Source: Candidatus Wallbacteria bacterium (GTDB lineage: Bacteria; Muiribacteriota; UBA6191; JACPRK01). From it: a stretch of 64,000 nt of DNA. The translations under genes were made by a program, and so were the position numbers. Positions 25,725 through 34,690 of the stretch are shown here, piece after piece (position 1 is the stretch's first letter; the number at the start of each line of letters is the position of its first letter). Location: positions 62,001 to 126,000 of the forward strand of contig JACQZN010000013.1 of NCBI GenBank assembly GCA_016213845.1, written 5' to 3'. Below the pieces are notes generated by a model. That model was not told the origin of the DNA. It was given only the letters and a program-made list of their open reading frames with translations, and did no database searches.

Positions 25725-26798
25725 TCAGCTCACACGCGTCTCGGTCAGCTCCCCGAGCGACAGTCCGCCCCGCCAGAGGAACCAGAGCCCCAGGAAGATC
25801 GACGGCAACACCGAGATTGCCCAGAGCACAATGGCGAAGCTCTTGGCAGAGACCGTCCCCACGTGGAGCAGCTTGAGCGAAGTCTCCACGGCCACATGGA
25901 AGACGCCGATGAAGCTCGGCGCCTGAGGCAGCGCGATCGCGAAGGCCGTCACCACGAAAATCATGCAGGCCCCCAGCACCGAGATCTCGATCTCGAAGGC
26001 GAAGGCGAGCACCCAGTTGATCAGGCCGATCGTCAGCCAGAGCAGCAGGGACAGCGCCGAGATAGCGGCCATCTCGCCCCAGCCGGAAAGCATCCCCAGA
26101 CCTTCGACGAAGTTGTCGAGCGCAGCAGAGATGTGGTGCGCCAGTCCTCCCGGAAGCCGCCCAAGCACCGGCGCCAGCGCGATCTTCACGCGGGCCGGAT
26201 ACAGCCGCAGCAGCACCAGGAACAGGACCGCTCCCGCGATCACCGCGGCGAACAGGCCGCCGAACATCCGCAAGCTCTGCAAGGTCGCGGCGTCTTCGCC
26301 TCGCGCGGGGAGATAGAGCAGCACCAGCACCATGAAAACGAGGATCGAGAGGACGTCGAAGATCCGTTCGACCACGATCGTGGCGAAGACGCCGCTGACC
26401 TTCAGCCGCTCCGTCCGGGCCAGCGCCGCCGCCCGAACGATCTCTCCGACACGCGCCGGCAAGAGATTCGTCGCCATGAAGCCGATGCTCATCGCCGAGA
26501 GCAAGCGCCCCATCGGCACGTCTCTCATGTGGCGCACCATCAGCTTCCAGCGCAGGGTCCGGATCCAGAGCCCGAAGAACCAGACAGCCAGCGCGGGGAG
26601 CACGTAGATGTAGTGCGCCTGGGCCAGCGAAGCCGTCAGCGCCGACCAGTCTACGTTTCGCAGGAAGAGATAAAGGAACGCGATGCTGACGCCCAGCCCG
26701 ACGAGCGCGATGGGGCTGGGGCCTCTTTTCAGGGCCCTGGGCGGGGTCGGGCGGGTCGCCAGCTCGGCTGCGGTCTCAGTCAATTCCAGGGTTTCCAA
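25725..26798 (-). CDS. Flippase-like integral membrane protein (LPG synthase TM/UPF0104 family)
   Basis: This is a 357-residue inner-membrane protein with about eight hydrophobic segments. It belongs to the family that includes the membrane part of lysylphosphatidylglycerol synthase and putative lipid flippases. The family signature is MSIGFMATNLLPARVGEIVR followed by AAALARTERLKVSGVFATIV and VERIFDVLSILVFM. The start is a TTG at 26798 with AGGAG 5-6 nt upstream. It lies between the polyprenyl synthase gene and the HEAT-PilT gene on the same strand. Transport of a polyprenyl- or glycero-lipid is plausible given the neighbour, but the substrate is unknown. Confidence 0.9.
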   Translation of the reverse strand: METLELTETAAELATRPTPPRALKRGPSPIALVGLGVSIAFLYLFLRNVDWSALTASLAQAHYIYVLPALAVWFFGLWIRTLRWKLMVRHMRDVPMGRLLSAMSIGFMATNLLPARVGEIVRAAALARTERLKVSGVFATIVVERIFDVLSILVFMVLVLLYLPARGEDAATLQSLRMFGGLFAAVIAGAVLFLVLLRLYPARVKIALAPVLGRLPGGLAHHISAALDNFVEGLGMLSGWGEMAAISALSLLLWLTIGLINWVLAFAFEIEISVLGACMIFVVTAFAIALPQAPSFIGVFHVAVETSLKLLHVGTVSAKSFAIVLWAISVLPSIFLGLWFLWRGGLSLGELTETRVS

Positions 26799-26901
26799 TC
26801 GCTCTCCTGCGCCAGGGTCCGGCGTCCGGTCGGCAGCCGCGTCGCACGGCCTCGCTGCTGCTCAAGCAACATCCGGACCAGCGCCCAGGGGCGGCGAGCC
26901 C

Positions 26902-27915
26902 TCAGGCTGCCGCAGTCGGCGTCTCAGCGGTCGCCGACGGCTGCGCGGTCGCCGCCGAGTAGCGCTCCATCCGGCTGAACAGATAGGCGACGAACTGTTC
27001 GAGGGTCGCCTCCAGCGCCGGGTCGCCCAGCCGGGCCGCCGAAGAGAGCGCGGCGGCCGCGTGGGCACGAGCCTTCTCGACGCAGTAGTCGTACGCGCCC
27101 GATCGGCGGATGTACGCCGCCACGCGATCCGCTGCCGGCGGCCGGGCCTCGGGGAAGTCGAGCAGCTCCCGCCCCTCGCTCTGACCCAGGCAGTAGATGT
27201 ACGGCAGGGTCATCTTGCCATGCAGCAGGTCGTTCTGAATGTCCTTGCCGAGCGACGACAAGGTTGCCGTCACGTCGAGCAGATCGTCGAGGATCTGATA
27301 GCAGTAGCCGATCTGCAGGCCGAACTCCCGCGCCCGGTCGATCTGCTCGTCGGAGGCCTTCGCCGCCAGCGCGCCGATCCGGCAGCACTCGGCAAAGAAG
27401 ACGGCGGTCTTCAGCTCGATGATCCGCAGGTAGTCGGGCTCGTCCAGGTGGCGGTTGCCGAAGTTCTCCAGCTCCAGGAGCTGCCCCTCGGACAGCGACG
27501 CCGTGATCGAGTAGAGCGCCTCGATCATGCGGGGGTCATTCTCCTGCGCCAGCACCTTCAGCGAGCGCGACAGCAGCAGGTCGCCGAGCAGCACCGCCTC
27601 CTTGTTGCCCCACTTGGCGTTGACGGTCACGCGGTTGCGGCGCATCCGTCCCTTGTCGACGACGTCGTCGTGCAAGAGCGACGCGGAGTGGACCAGCTCC
27701 GTCATCGCCGCAAGGCCGGGCGCCCCGGGCGGGGTCGAGCGGCGGTGCAAACGCGAAAAGGCCAGCACGAGCGACGGCCGGATGCGCTGCCCCAGCGTCG
27801 AAAGGAAGTGCTTGGCCATCTCGCCGATGAAGGGCGAATCGACCGACAAGTTGTCGCCGATGAAATCGGTCGCCACCTCGAGGTCGGACCTCAGATGTTC
27901 GAAGCAGGGAATCAA
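26902..27915 (-). CDS. Polyprenyl diphosphate synthase
   Basis: This is a trans-type prenyltransferase that extends allylic diphosphates with isopentenyl diphosphate, giving the tail of a respiratory quinone. It has 337 residues. The two Asp-rich motifs are intact: LLHDDVVDKGRMRRN and QILDDLLDVTATL. Other landmarks are LGQRIRPSLVLAFSRL and LLGDLLLSRSLKVL. I chose a TTG start at 27915 because it has GGAGG 6 nt upstream and the family's sequence begins there; the frame is open further upstream through non-coding repeats. Chain length cannot be fixed from sequence. A good promoter lies 43-72 bp upstream of the start. Confidence 0.93.
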   Translation of the reverse strand: MIPCFEHLRSDLEVATDFIGDNLSVDSPFIGEMAKHFLSTLGQRIRPSLVLAFSRLHRRSTPPGAPGLAAMTELVHSASLLHDDVVDKGRMRRNRVTVNAKWGNKEAVLLGDLLLSRSLKVLAQENDPRMIEALYSITASLSEGQLLELENFGNRHLDEPDYLRIIELKTAVFFAECCRIGALAAKASDEQIDRAREFGLQIGYCYQILDDLLDVTATLSSLGKDIQNDLLHGKMTLPYIYCLGQSEGRELLDFPEARPPAADRVAAYIRRSGAYDYCVEKARAHAAAALSSAARLGDPALEATLEQFVAYLFSRMERYSAATAQPSATAETPTAAA

Positions 27916-27958
27916 GCGCGCCCTCCGGGCCACCACGCCGGTCGCGGCGGGGCCCACA

Positions 27959-27987
27959 ATTATAGCCCGCTGTCGAGCGCAGGTAAA
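27959..27987 (-). promoter_or_regulatory. Housekeeping-type promoter of the polyprenyl synthase gene
   Basis: On the minus strand TTTACC (27987-27982) is followed after exactly 17 bp by a perfect TATAAT (27964-27959). The transcript would begin about 35 nt before the TTG start at 27915. This is the clearest sigma-70-like promoter in the window. Confidence 0.65.
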
Positions 27988-28078
27988 GAAGAGAATGGGA
28001 ACGGGATGCACGCGCAGAAGGTGGGAGGGGGCATCACGCCGTAACCGGTCGCCCGGACCCTTCGATAGGCCCAGAGAA

Positions 28079-28136
28079 AGTGCGGGTTGCCGAGAACCCA
28101 CTCTGAGCCGGAATTGTGGTTCGACAAGCTCACCAC
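28079..28136. repeat. REP-like palindromic segment in a divergent spacer
   Basis: The 324-bp spacer between the polyprenyl synthase and cyclase genes holds no other gene. It contains a hairpin at 28079-28102 (AGTG[C]GGGTT-GCCGAG-AACCCACT). A second dyad at about 28116-28136 has GTGGT and ACCAC as its arms around TCGACAAGCTC. The preceding CCTTCGATAGGCCCAGAG and the second dyad resemble the CTTCGACAGGCTC motif found at 8940, so they may belong to one dispersed family. Confidence 0.55.
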
Positions 28137-28239
28137 GAAGAAGAAAGTGACCCATGAACCGCGCCCGCACCCAGGGAAGCGGCAGAAATGGGGGGCGCTG
28201 GCATCGGGATTGCGGCTCACAGGAGTTCGGGCAACCCTC

Positions 28240-30033
28240 ATGAGCATCAAGAGCCGCATACTGCTGCTGGTCCTGCTGGTGGTCACCGCGTCGACGATTT
28301 CGCTCGGCGCGCTGGCCTTCCGACGCGGCGGCGAGGCGCTGGAGCGCTCCATCGGAACGGCGCTGGCCAACGCAGCGGCGGAGACCCTCGACAAGGTCGA
28401 CCGCGAGCTGCAGGAGCGCTTCGAAGACATCCGCCACTGGGCGCGCATCAAGTCCGTGGTCAACGCGGCGATCGGCGAGTTCGACGCCGACTGGCGCGTC
28501 CTATCCGACTTCGATGAGATCCGCAAGACCTACCCGGGCATCCCCGGCCTCTTCGTCGTCGACGACAAGGGGCGCGTGCAGGCCGCCACCGACGCCGGCC
28601 TGATGAACCGGCCCCTGCCGCCCGAGCTGGCCGAGCTCGATCGCCGCCGCACCGCGGCCACACGCTATGCAGGCCCCGCCCGCTCCGACACGCTCAAGTC
28701 GACCGTCATGCTCCTCGGGGCTCCCATCGAGTGGGCCGAGGCGAAGCTGGCTCCCGGCAGCCTCCTGGCGGCGCTCGACTTCGCCAACGTCTACGCAATC
28801 CTCGAGGCCGTGCGAGTCTCCGGCGACAGCGCCCCGTGGTTTCTGTTGCTCGATTCGTCGGGACACGCCATCGGCATGCCCCCCATGCTCCGCGCCTCCC
28901 ACGGGACCACGCCGCCAACGCCTCGAGAGCTGGGGCTCGACCTGGACCCGAACGCTCTTTCGAGTCCACGTGGCTACCGGGTCGTCACCGACCCCGCCAC
29001 CGGCCAGCGCGACCTCGTCGGCTTCGCCCGCTCCCGCGGCCACGGCACGTTCCCAGGCCTGGGATGGACACTCCTCTACCGCGTCTCGGGCGCCGAGGCC
29101 TTCGCCAGCATCGTCGGCCTGAAGCGCGAGATGCTGCGCGTCGGCGGCGCGCTCGCGCTGGCAGTGACGCTCCTCGGATTCGCCATGGCCTTCCAGCTCG
29201 TGCGCCCCCTGGAGAGCCTCCGCGACGCGATGCAGCGCGTCCAGGGCGGCCACTTCGACGCCGAGCTCACGCTCCGGGCCTCCGGCGAGATCGCCCGGCT
29301 GGTCGACGCCTTCAACTACATGCTGCGCGGCCTCCGCGACCGGGAGTTCCTCCGCGACGTCTTCTCGCGCCATGTCTCTCCCGCCGTCGCCCGGAAGATC
29401 CTCTCCGAGCGCGACGCGCTCAAGCTCGGCGGCGAGCGGCGGCGCGCCACCATCCTCTTCACCGACATCCGCAGCTTCACCACCCTCTCCGAGCAGATGC
29501 CCGCCCACGAGGTCGTCGCGCTCTTGAACGAATACTTCGCCGAGATGGTCGGCATCGTCTTCCGCTTCGACGGGATGGTGAACAAGTTCATCGGAGACGC
29601 CCTGATGGCCGTCTGGGGCGTCCCGTTCGACGTCCCCGACGCCAGCGCCAAGGCCGCCTTCGCGGCCCTGGAGATGCAGTCCCGGATCAAGGCCATCTCC
29701 GCCGATCGCCAGGCGCGAGGCCTCCCCGCGGTCGTCATGGGCATCGGCTTCACCACGGGTGACGTCGTTGCCGGCAACATCGGCTCGCCAGAGCGCATGG
29801 AGTACACCGTCATCGGCGACGAGGTGAACATCGCCAGCCGCATCGAAGGCCTCACGAAACAGTTCGGCGCCGACGTCGTCATGAGCGAGAGCGCCTATCT
29901 CGAGATCTCGGAGATCTGCGTCGCCGAGCCGCTCGGGCCGGTTAAGGTCAAGGGCCGTGAGCAGCCGATAACTGTGTACAGACTGGTCTCCATGACAGTC
30001 CGCCCGGAGGACCTCAGGGGCCGCCCCTCCTAG
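28240..30033 (+). CDS. Membrane-bound class III adenylate/guanylate cyclase with periplasmic sensor and HAMP domain
   Basis: This is a 597-residue sensor enzyme making cAMP (or cGMP). I use the ATG at 28240, where the first membrane helix begins (MSIKSRILLLVLLVVTASTI), with AGGAG some 14 nt upstream. The periplasmic Cache-like sensor covers about residues 30-295. A second membrane helix lies at about 300-320 and a HAMP domain at about 320-375 (QLVRPLESLRDAMQRVQGGH). The catalytic domain runs from about 405: ATILFTDIRSFTTLSEQMPA, KFIGDALMAVWGVPF and EYTVIGDEVNIASRIEGLT, with both metal Asp residues present. It is followed 29 bp later by porin and PstS-like genes, so the sensor may monitor uptake of the same solute. 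Confidence 0.93.
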   Translation: MSIKSRILLLVLLVVTASTISLGALAFRRGGEALERSIGTALANAAAETLDKVDRELQERFEDIRHWARIKSVVNAAIGEFDADWRVLSDFDEIRKTYPGIPGLFVVDDKGRVQAATDAGLMNRPLPPELAELDRRRTAATRYAGPARSDTLKSTVMLLGAPIEWAEAKLAPGSLLAALDFANVYAILEAVRVSGDSAPWFLLLDSSGHAIGMPPMLRASHGTTPPTPRELGLDLDPNALSSPRGYRVVTDPATGQRDLVGFARSRGHGTFPGLGWTLLYRVSGAEAFASIVGLKREMLRVGGALALAVTLLGFAMAFQLVRPLESLRDAMQRVQGGHFDAELTLRASGEIARLVDAFNYMLRGLRDREFLRDVFSRHVSPAVARKILSERDALKLGGERRRATILFTDIRSFTTLSEQMPAHEVVALLNEYFAEMVGIVFRFDGMVNKFIGDALMAVWGVPFDVPDASAKAAFAALEMQSRIKAISADRQARGLPAVVMGIGFTTGDVVAGNIGSPERMEYTVIGDEVNIASRIEGLTKQFGADVVMSESAYLEISEICVAEPLGPVKVKGREQPITVYRLVSMTVRPEDLRGRPS

Positions 30034-30062
30034 CATGACGCGCCGGCCCCGCTGGAGGGCCG

Positions 30063-31340
30063 ATGTTCAGGAACCCGGGGGGCTATCCGTGGCGAATCGC
30101 CATGGTGGCCGCCATGGCGCTCGGAGCCCTCGCGGCCCCGGCCGCCCGAGGCGCCGGCATCGAGCGGGAGATGCGCGTTGCCCAGGAGAAGCTATACCTG
30201 TCTGGCCTCAAGAGCTACAGCCCGGACGCCAAACGCTCGGGTCTGGCCGTCCGACCCGCGCCGCCCCGCAAGGCAACGTCTTCGGCGTCGCGCCCCGCCG
30301 TGGCGCCAGCGACCCGCGCGGCCGATGTCAGCCTCGAGCTCGCCCGGCTCAAGACCGAAGTCGCCTCGCTCAAGGAGGCCCTCGGGGTCCAGGAGGAGCT
30401 GGCCACGGCCTCCGAGCGCGAGGCGCCCAGACTCCAGATCACTAGCTGGCTAGACCTCGACTTCGCCCACGAGACCCGCAAGGGCCGCCCGGCCAGCTTC
30501 GACGCCGAGCACGTGTACTACATCTTCAGCAGCCAGGTCTCTCCCGAGTGGAAGGCCTATAGCGAGATCGAGTTCGAGCGCGGCGCGGAGTTGAAGGGGG
30601 GCGGCGGTGGCGACGGCGAGATCCTCGTCGAACAGGCCTGGGCCAACTACAACCGCAGCCCCTACCTGGGCCTGCGGCTTGGCAAGTTCCTCACCCCGTA
30701 CGGTGTTTGGAACCGCAACCACTGGGACCCCATCACCGAGACCAGCGCCCAGCCCTTCACCTTCCGCAACGCGCTCATCCCGGTGAACCAGACCGGTGTC
30801 TCGGCCAGCGGCTCCGTGCAGCGCGGCCGCGCTGAGATCGACTACGTCGGCTTCGTCACCAACGGCCGCGGAGCCAAGCCCCACGCCGACGACGCTAACG
30901 GCAACAAGGCCGTGGGCTTCGACCTCTCGGCCGGGAAACCTCGCCGCTGGAAGGTGGGCCTCTCGGCCTACCGTAACAAGAACGACGCCGACGGCGACCG
31001 CCTGGAGAACATCGGCGTGCTCTGGTGGACTTTCGACCGCGGCCGCTGGCACGCCCAGGCCGAGTGGCTCCGCCACGGCGGCGACCGCTCCATCGACGCC
31101 TTCTACCTGCAACCGTCTTACAGGCTCGACCGGAACTGGAAACTGGTCGGACGCCTGGACACCTGGGACCCCGATCGCACCTCGCCGGCCTCCCTGCGGC
31201 AGACGGAGCTCCTGCTGGGCGTCAACCGCCGGTTCGCCGACAGCGTTCTCGGGAAGCTCGAGTTGATCCGCCATGAGGACGACGCTCCTGGCGGGGCCTC
31301 CTACAACCGGATCGGTACGTCCCTCTCGATCCTCTTCTGA
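30063..31340 (+). CDS. Outer-membrane porin, phosphate-selective-porin-like
   Basis: This is an exported 425-residue outer-membrane beta-barrel protein. The signal peptide is RIAMVAAMALGALAAPAARG. A short coiled coil (about residues 90-120, LELARLKTEVASLKEALGV) precedes the barrel, as in several porins. The barrel region has alternating beta strands and typical phrases: AYSEIEFERGAEL, ILVEQAWANYNRSPYLGLRL, GKFLTPYGVWNRNHWDP. It ends in the aromatic C-terminal strand GTSLSILF, with a terminal Phe used for barrel insertion. Its TGA overlaps the ATG of the next gene by 1 nt. The OprO/OprP-like assignment rests on the general pattern and on the PstS-like neighbour. Confidence 0.85.
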   Translation: MFRNPGGYPWRIAMVAAMALGALAAPAARGAGIEREMRVAQEKLYLSGLKSYSPDAKRSGLAVRPAPPRKATSSASRPAVAPATRAADVSLELARLKTEVASLKEALGVQEELATASEREAPRLQITSWLDLDFAHETRKGRPASFDAEHVYYIFSSQVSPEWKAYSEIEFERGAELKGGGGGDGEILVEQAWANYNRSPYLGLRLGKFLTPYGVWNRNHWDPITETSAQPFTFRNALIPVNQTGVSASGSVQRGRAEIDYVGFVTNGRGAKPHADDANGNKAVGFDLSAGKPRRWKVGLSAYRNKNDADGDRLENIGVLWWTFDRGRWHAQAEWLRHGGDRSIDAFYLQPSYRLDRNWKLVGRLDTWDPDRTSPASLRQTELLLGVNRRFADSVLGKLELIRHEDDAPGGASYNRIGTSLSILF

Positions 31341-31813
31341 TGCGCCGCCTAGCGATACTGTCGCTCCTGATGGGCGCCCTCGTCTCGGACGCCGGCGCCG
31401 CTGCGCTGGTCGTGGTGGCGCACCCGGCGCTGCCCGCGACCGACGTCCGGATGGAGGAGCTCTCGCGCATCTTCCTGGGGCGCTTGCAGCGGCTGGGAGG
31501 CCTGCCGGTCAATCCCGTGAACAAGGAGGCCGGAAGCCCCGAGCGAGCGCTCTTCGACAAGCGCGTCCACCGGATGGACGACACCGCCATGAAAGAGCAC
31601 TGGCTGGCCGCGCGGATCAAGGGCGAAGGCCAACCACCGCGATCCTTCCAGAGCGACGCCGCGGTCCTGCGCTACGTATCCACCGTGGCAGGGGCGATCG
31701 GCTACGTGTCCTTTCCCCTGACGGCCGAGGGCGTCAAGCCGCTTTCGATCAACGGTGTCCCCGCCACCGAGCAGACCGTGGCGGGCGGCAGCTATCCGTT
31801 GCGCGGTCCCTGA
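31340..31813 (+). CDS. Small PstS-like phosphate-binding protein
   Basis: This is an exported 157-residue protein of the short PstS-like group (substrate-binding-fold proteins about half normal size). The signal peptide is LAILSLLMGALVSDAGA. Conserved features are VRMEELSRIFLGRLQRL, the segment VNKEAGSPERALFDKRV, and VAGAIGYVSFPLTAEGVKPL. The last resembles the GAIGYV motif of phosphate-binding proteins. It starts on the last base of the porin stop. Its 3' end overlaps the convergent ABC ATPase gene by 22 bp. Genes of this type often sit next to a porin and a sensor protein, as here. It may bind phosphate or a related anion, but no permease gene accompanies it. Confidence 0.8.
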   Translation: MRRLAILSLLMGALVSDAGAAALVVVAHPALPATDVRMEELSRIFLGRLQRLGGLPVNPVNKEAGSPERALFDKRVHRMDDTAMKEHWLAARIKGEGQPPRSFQSDAAVLRYVSTVAGAIGYVSFPLTAEGVKPLSINGVPATEQTVAGGSYPLRGP

Positions 31814-32886
31814 GCGAAGGCCACCGCGTCCCGCGCCCGCAGCGCGAGCGTGTCCCCTAGGCAAGGCGCGGAACCGGCTGCCAGCGCCAGCCGCAGCTCG
31901 GCCCCGCCGCTGGCCACGCGGCAATCGACCCGGTCGCCCAGAAACGTCACACGAGTCACCTTCCCCGAGACCAGGCCGGTCGTCTCGCCGGGGGCGACCT
32001 CGAAATGCTCGGGGCGGATCACGATGTCTGCGCGCGTGCCCGCGGCCACGGCCCCGCGGCAGTCGACGACCGGCTGGCCCGCCAAACCCGAGAGCCGCAC
32101 GCGGCAGCTTTCAGACCCGGAAGATTCGACCACTCCTTCGAGGACATTGGCCAGGCCCAGGAACCCGGCTACGAAGAGGTCGGCGGGGTGGCCGTAGAGC
32201 TCCGCCGGCGGGCCGACCTGCCGGATGCGCCCCTCCCGCATCACGATGATGCGGTCGGACATCGCCATCGCCTCGGACTGGTCGTGCGTCACGAAGACAA
32301 CCGTCACGCCCAGCCTCCGCTGCAGGTCCTTGATCTCGAAGCGCAGCTCCTCGCGTAGCTGGGCGTCCAGGTTCGACAGGGGCTCGTCCAGCAGCAGCAC
32401 CTCCGGCTCCATCACCAGCGCCCTCGCCAGCGCCACACGCTGCTGCTGGCCGCCAGAGAGCTGGTGCGGCTGGCGGCCGCCCAGGCCGCCCAGGTGTACC
32501 AGCTCGAGCATCCGCGCAGCCGCAGCGTCCCGCTCCTGGCGCGACACCCCGCGCAGCTTCAGCGGATAGCCGACGTTTTCGCCGACCGTCATGTGCGGCC
32601 AGAGAGCGTAGCTCTGGAAGACCATGCCCAGCCGCCGCTCCTCCGGCGCCACGAAGACGCCCCGCGCGGGCGCGCTCACCAGCCGGCCGCCGATTTCCAC
32701 CTCGCCGCTCGTCGGCTCGTCCAGCCCGGCGATCATCCGCAGGGTCGTCGTCTTGCCGCACCCGGAGGGGCCTAGGAACGACACGAACTCGCCGGAGGCG
32801 ATCTTCTGATCGAAGCCGGTCACCACAGCGTGGGTTCCGTAGGAGCGGCCCAGCGCTCGAAGCTCCAATGTCGACATCGGGTCCAC
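31792..32886 (-). CDS. ABC importer ATPase (FbpC/AfuC/PotA type)
   Basis: This is the cytoplasmic ATPase of an importer, 364 residues. It shows Walker A LGPSGCGKTTTLRMIAGLDE, the Q-loop VFQSYALWPHMTV, signature LSGGQQQRVALARAL, Walker B VLLLDEPLSNLDAQLREELR and the His switch FVTHDQSEAMAMSD. A C-terminal TOBE domain covers about residues 280-355 (ADIVIRPEHFEVAPGE). The GTG start at 32886 has a nearby in-frame ATG (32877) that could also be used. It is the last gene of the HAD-binding protein-permease-ATPase operon. Its 3' end overlaps the convergent PstS-like gene. Confidence 0.95.
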   Translation of the reverse strand: MDPMSTLELRALGRSYGTHAVVTGFDQKIASGEFVSFLGPSGCGKTTTLRMIAGLDEPTSGEVEIGGRLVSAPARGVFVAPEERRLGMVFQSYALWPHMTVGENVGYPLKLRGVSRQERDAAAARMLELVHLGGLGGRQPHQLSGGQQQRVALARALVMEPEVLLLDEPLSNLDAQLREELRFEIKDLQRRLGVTVVFVTHDQSEAMAMSDRIIVMREGRIRQVGPPAELYGHPADLFVAGFLGLANVLEGVVESSGSESCRVRLSGLAGQPVVDCRGAVAAGTRADIVIRPEHFEVAPGETTGLVSGKVTRVTFLGDRVDCRVASGGAELRLALAAGSAPCLGDTLALRARDAVAFAQGPRNG

Positions 32887-32898
32887 CGACTCCTTTGG

Positions 32899-34608
32899 TC
32901 AGATTCCGTAGCGGCCGCCGCTCAACCGTCGCACCAGGGCATTGGAAAGGAGAATCACGGCCACGATCAGCACTGCCAGCACGCTCGCGGCGGACGGGTC
33001 CTCGTAGCTCTGGAGCTCGAAGAGCATCGTCCCCAGGGTCGGCGTATCCGGCCCGAAGAGCAGGATCGACATCGTCAGCTCGCCGAAGCTCGGCATGAAC
33101 ACCAGGAACCACGCCGCCACCAGGTGGCCGCGCACCATCGGCACCAGCACCTCGAGGATGGACCGCAGCCTCGAAGCGCCCGAGATGCGCGCCGCTTCCT
33201 CCATCGACGGATGCACCTGCTCGATGCCGGCCGCAGCCATCCGGTAGGCCAGCGCCAGGTACTTCGCGGCGTACGCCGCAAGCAGCATCCAGAGCGTGCC
33301 ATAGAGGTTGATGCCCCAGGCGCCCGTGTACGCGAGGATGGCTCCGATGGCCAGGACCGTCCCCGGCGCTGCATACGGCAGCCACGCCAGCGGCGTCAGC
33401 ACCCAGCCCCAGCGAAGCCCGCCGCGCGCCTGCATCAGCGCAAGAGTCCCGCCGACTCCGACCGCCAAGGTCGCGGCGCTCGCGGCCAGCAGAAAGCTAT
33501 TCCGCAACGCCAGACCAGCCTCGGGCCGCCGCAGTACGACCCAGTAGTGGACCAGCGACAGGTTCTCCCAGGAGAATCCTCGCCCGACGTTCTCCATCAA
33601 GGAGCTGATCAGCAACGCCAGGATCGGGAGGAACGTCGTCAGGCCGAAGACCGCGCCGACGCCGGCCAGGGCCGCCGTCCGCCACCGGCCCAGCGCCACG
33701 GGCTTGCGACCCGCGGGTCGTGACCCGGCCGAGCGAGAATCCGAGCCACTCGTGCGCTCCGCCAGCGGGAAAGCCAGCGCCGCCAGCAACAGAACCGCAG
33801 AGAGCGCCGTCGCCTGCCGGAATCCTCCCGTCGTATGGAGGTCGATGTAGCCCTTGATACGCGTCGTCAGCACCGAAACCGGCGGGCGCGCAGACGGGCC
33901 CAGCACCGCCGGCACACCGTAAGAGGCGCACGTCCCCAGGAAGGCCAGGAGCGCGCCGCCCAGCGCGGCCCGCCGGACCATCGGCCAGGTGACATCGAGC
34001 CAGACGCGAACCGGCCCGGCGCCCGAGACGCGCGCGGCTTCCTCGAGCGCGGGATCGATCCGCTCGACCGCCTCGGCCACGGCCATCAGCACGAACGGCG
34101 AGAAGAACACCCCTTCGATGAAGATGATGCCTTCGAGCGAGTAGATGCTCACCGGCAGGGCGGGCGCTCCGAGCCCCTCGGTCAGCAGCCGGTTCAGCCA
34201 TCCGGCGCGATCCGACAGGAGGTAGGTCCACCCGACGGCTCCGATGTACGCAGGCACCACGTACGGCAACGCCAGGAGCGACCGCCAGCTCCGAGCGCCC
34301 GGCAAGTCCGTCGCCGCCACCAGCCAGCCGAGCGGCACTCCCAGCAGAAACGCGATGGCCGCCGCCCCCGAAGCCACCGTGAGCGTTCCCTTCAATGCGG
34401 ACCAGTTCGCGGCGCGCGAGGCGACCAGCCGGTAGCTCGCGAACGGATCACCGCCCTGGAAGCTGTGCTTCACCAGGAGGGCCAACGGCAGCACGCAGAA
34501 GTAGAGCAAGAGCCCCACGGCAACCGCCCCCACCAGCGCTGCCGGCGATGCCCACCCGGACCGCGACGGCTTGATTCCGGCGGTCTGGTGTCTCATCCGG
34601 TTAGACAT
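32899..34608 (-). CDS. ABC importer permease with two fused transmembrane domains (FbpB/AfuB type)
   Basis: This 569-residue inner-membrane protein carries two copies of the binding-protein-dependent permease domain, giving about twelve membrane helices. The EAA loops that contact the ATPase are visible in both halves: EEAARVSGAGPVRVWLDVTW (first half) and EEAARISGASRLRSILEVLV (second half). Its C-terminus lies 12 bp before the ATPase gene start. The fused arrangement is typical of FbpB/AfuB-type importers. Substrate is discussed with the binding protein. Confidence 0.93.
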   Translation of the reverse strand: MSNRMRHQTAGIKPSRSGWASPAALVGAVAVGLLLYFCVLPLALLVKHSFQGGDPFASYRLVASRAANWSALKGTLTVASGAAAIAFLLGVPLGWLVAATDLPGARSWRSLLALPYVVPAYIGAVGWTYLLSDRAGWLNRLLTEGLGAPALPVSIYSLEGIIFIEGVFFSPFVLMAVAEAVERIDPALEEAARVSGAGPVRVWLDVTWPMVRRAALGGALLAFLGTCASYGVPAVLGPSARPPVSVLTTRIKGYIDLHTTGGFRQATALSAVLLLAALAFPLAERTSGSDSRSAGSRPAGRKPVALGRWRTAALAGVGAVFGLTTFLPILALLISSLMENVGRGFSWENLSLVHYWVVLRRPEAGLALRNSFLLAASAATLAVGVGGTLALMQARGGLRWGWVLTPLAWLPYAAPGTVLAIGAILAYTGAWGINLYGTLWMLLAAYAAKYLALAYRMAAAGIEQVHPSMEEAARISGASRLRSILEVLVPMVRGHLVAAWFLVFMPSFGELTMSILLFGPDTPTLGTMLFELQSYEDPSAASVLAVLIVAVILLSNALVRRLSGGRYGI

Positions 34609-34690
34609 GGTCGGACCGGCTCGGGCTTCGCGAGCGTCGAGCTCGCAGGAAGGTTTGGGCGTCCCTGGTGCTCCATCTTCATGCTCCTGT

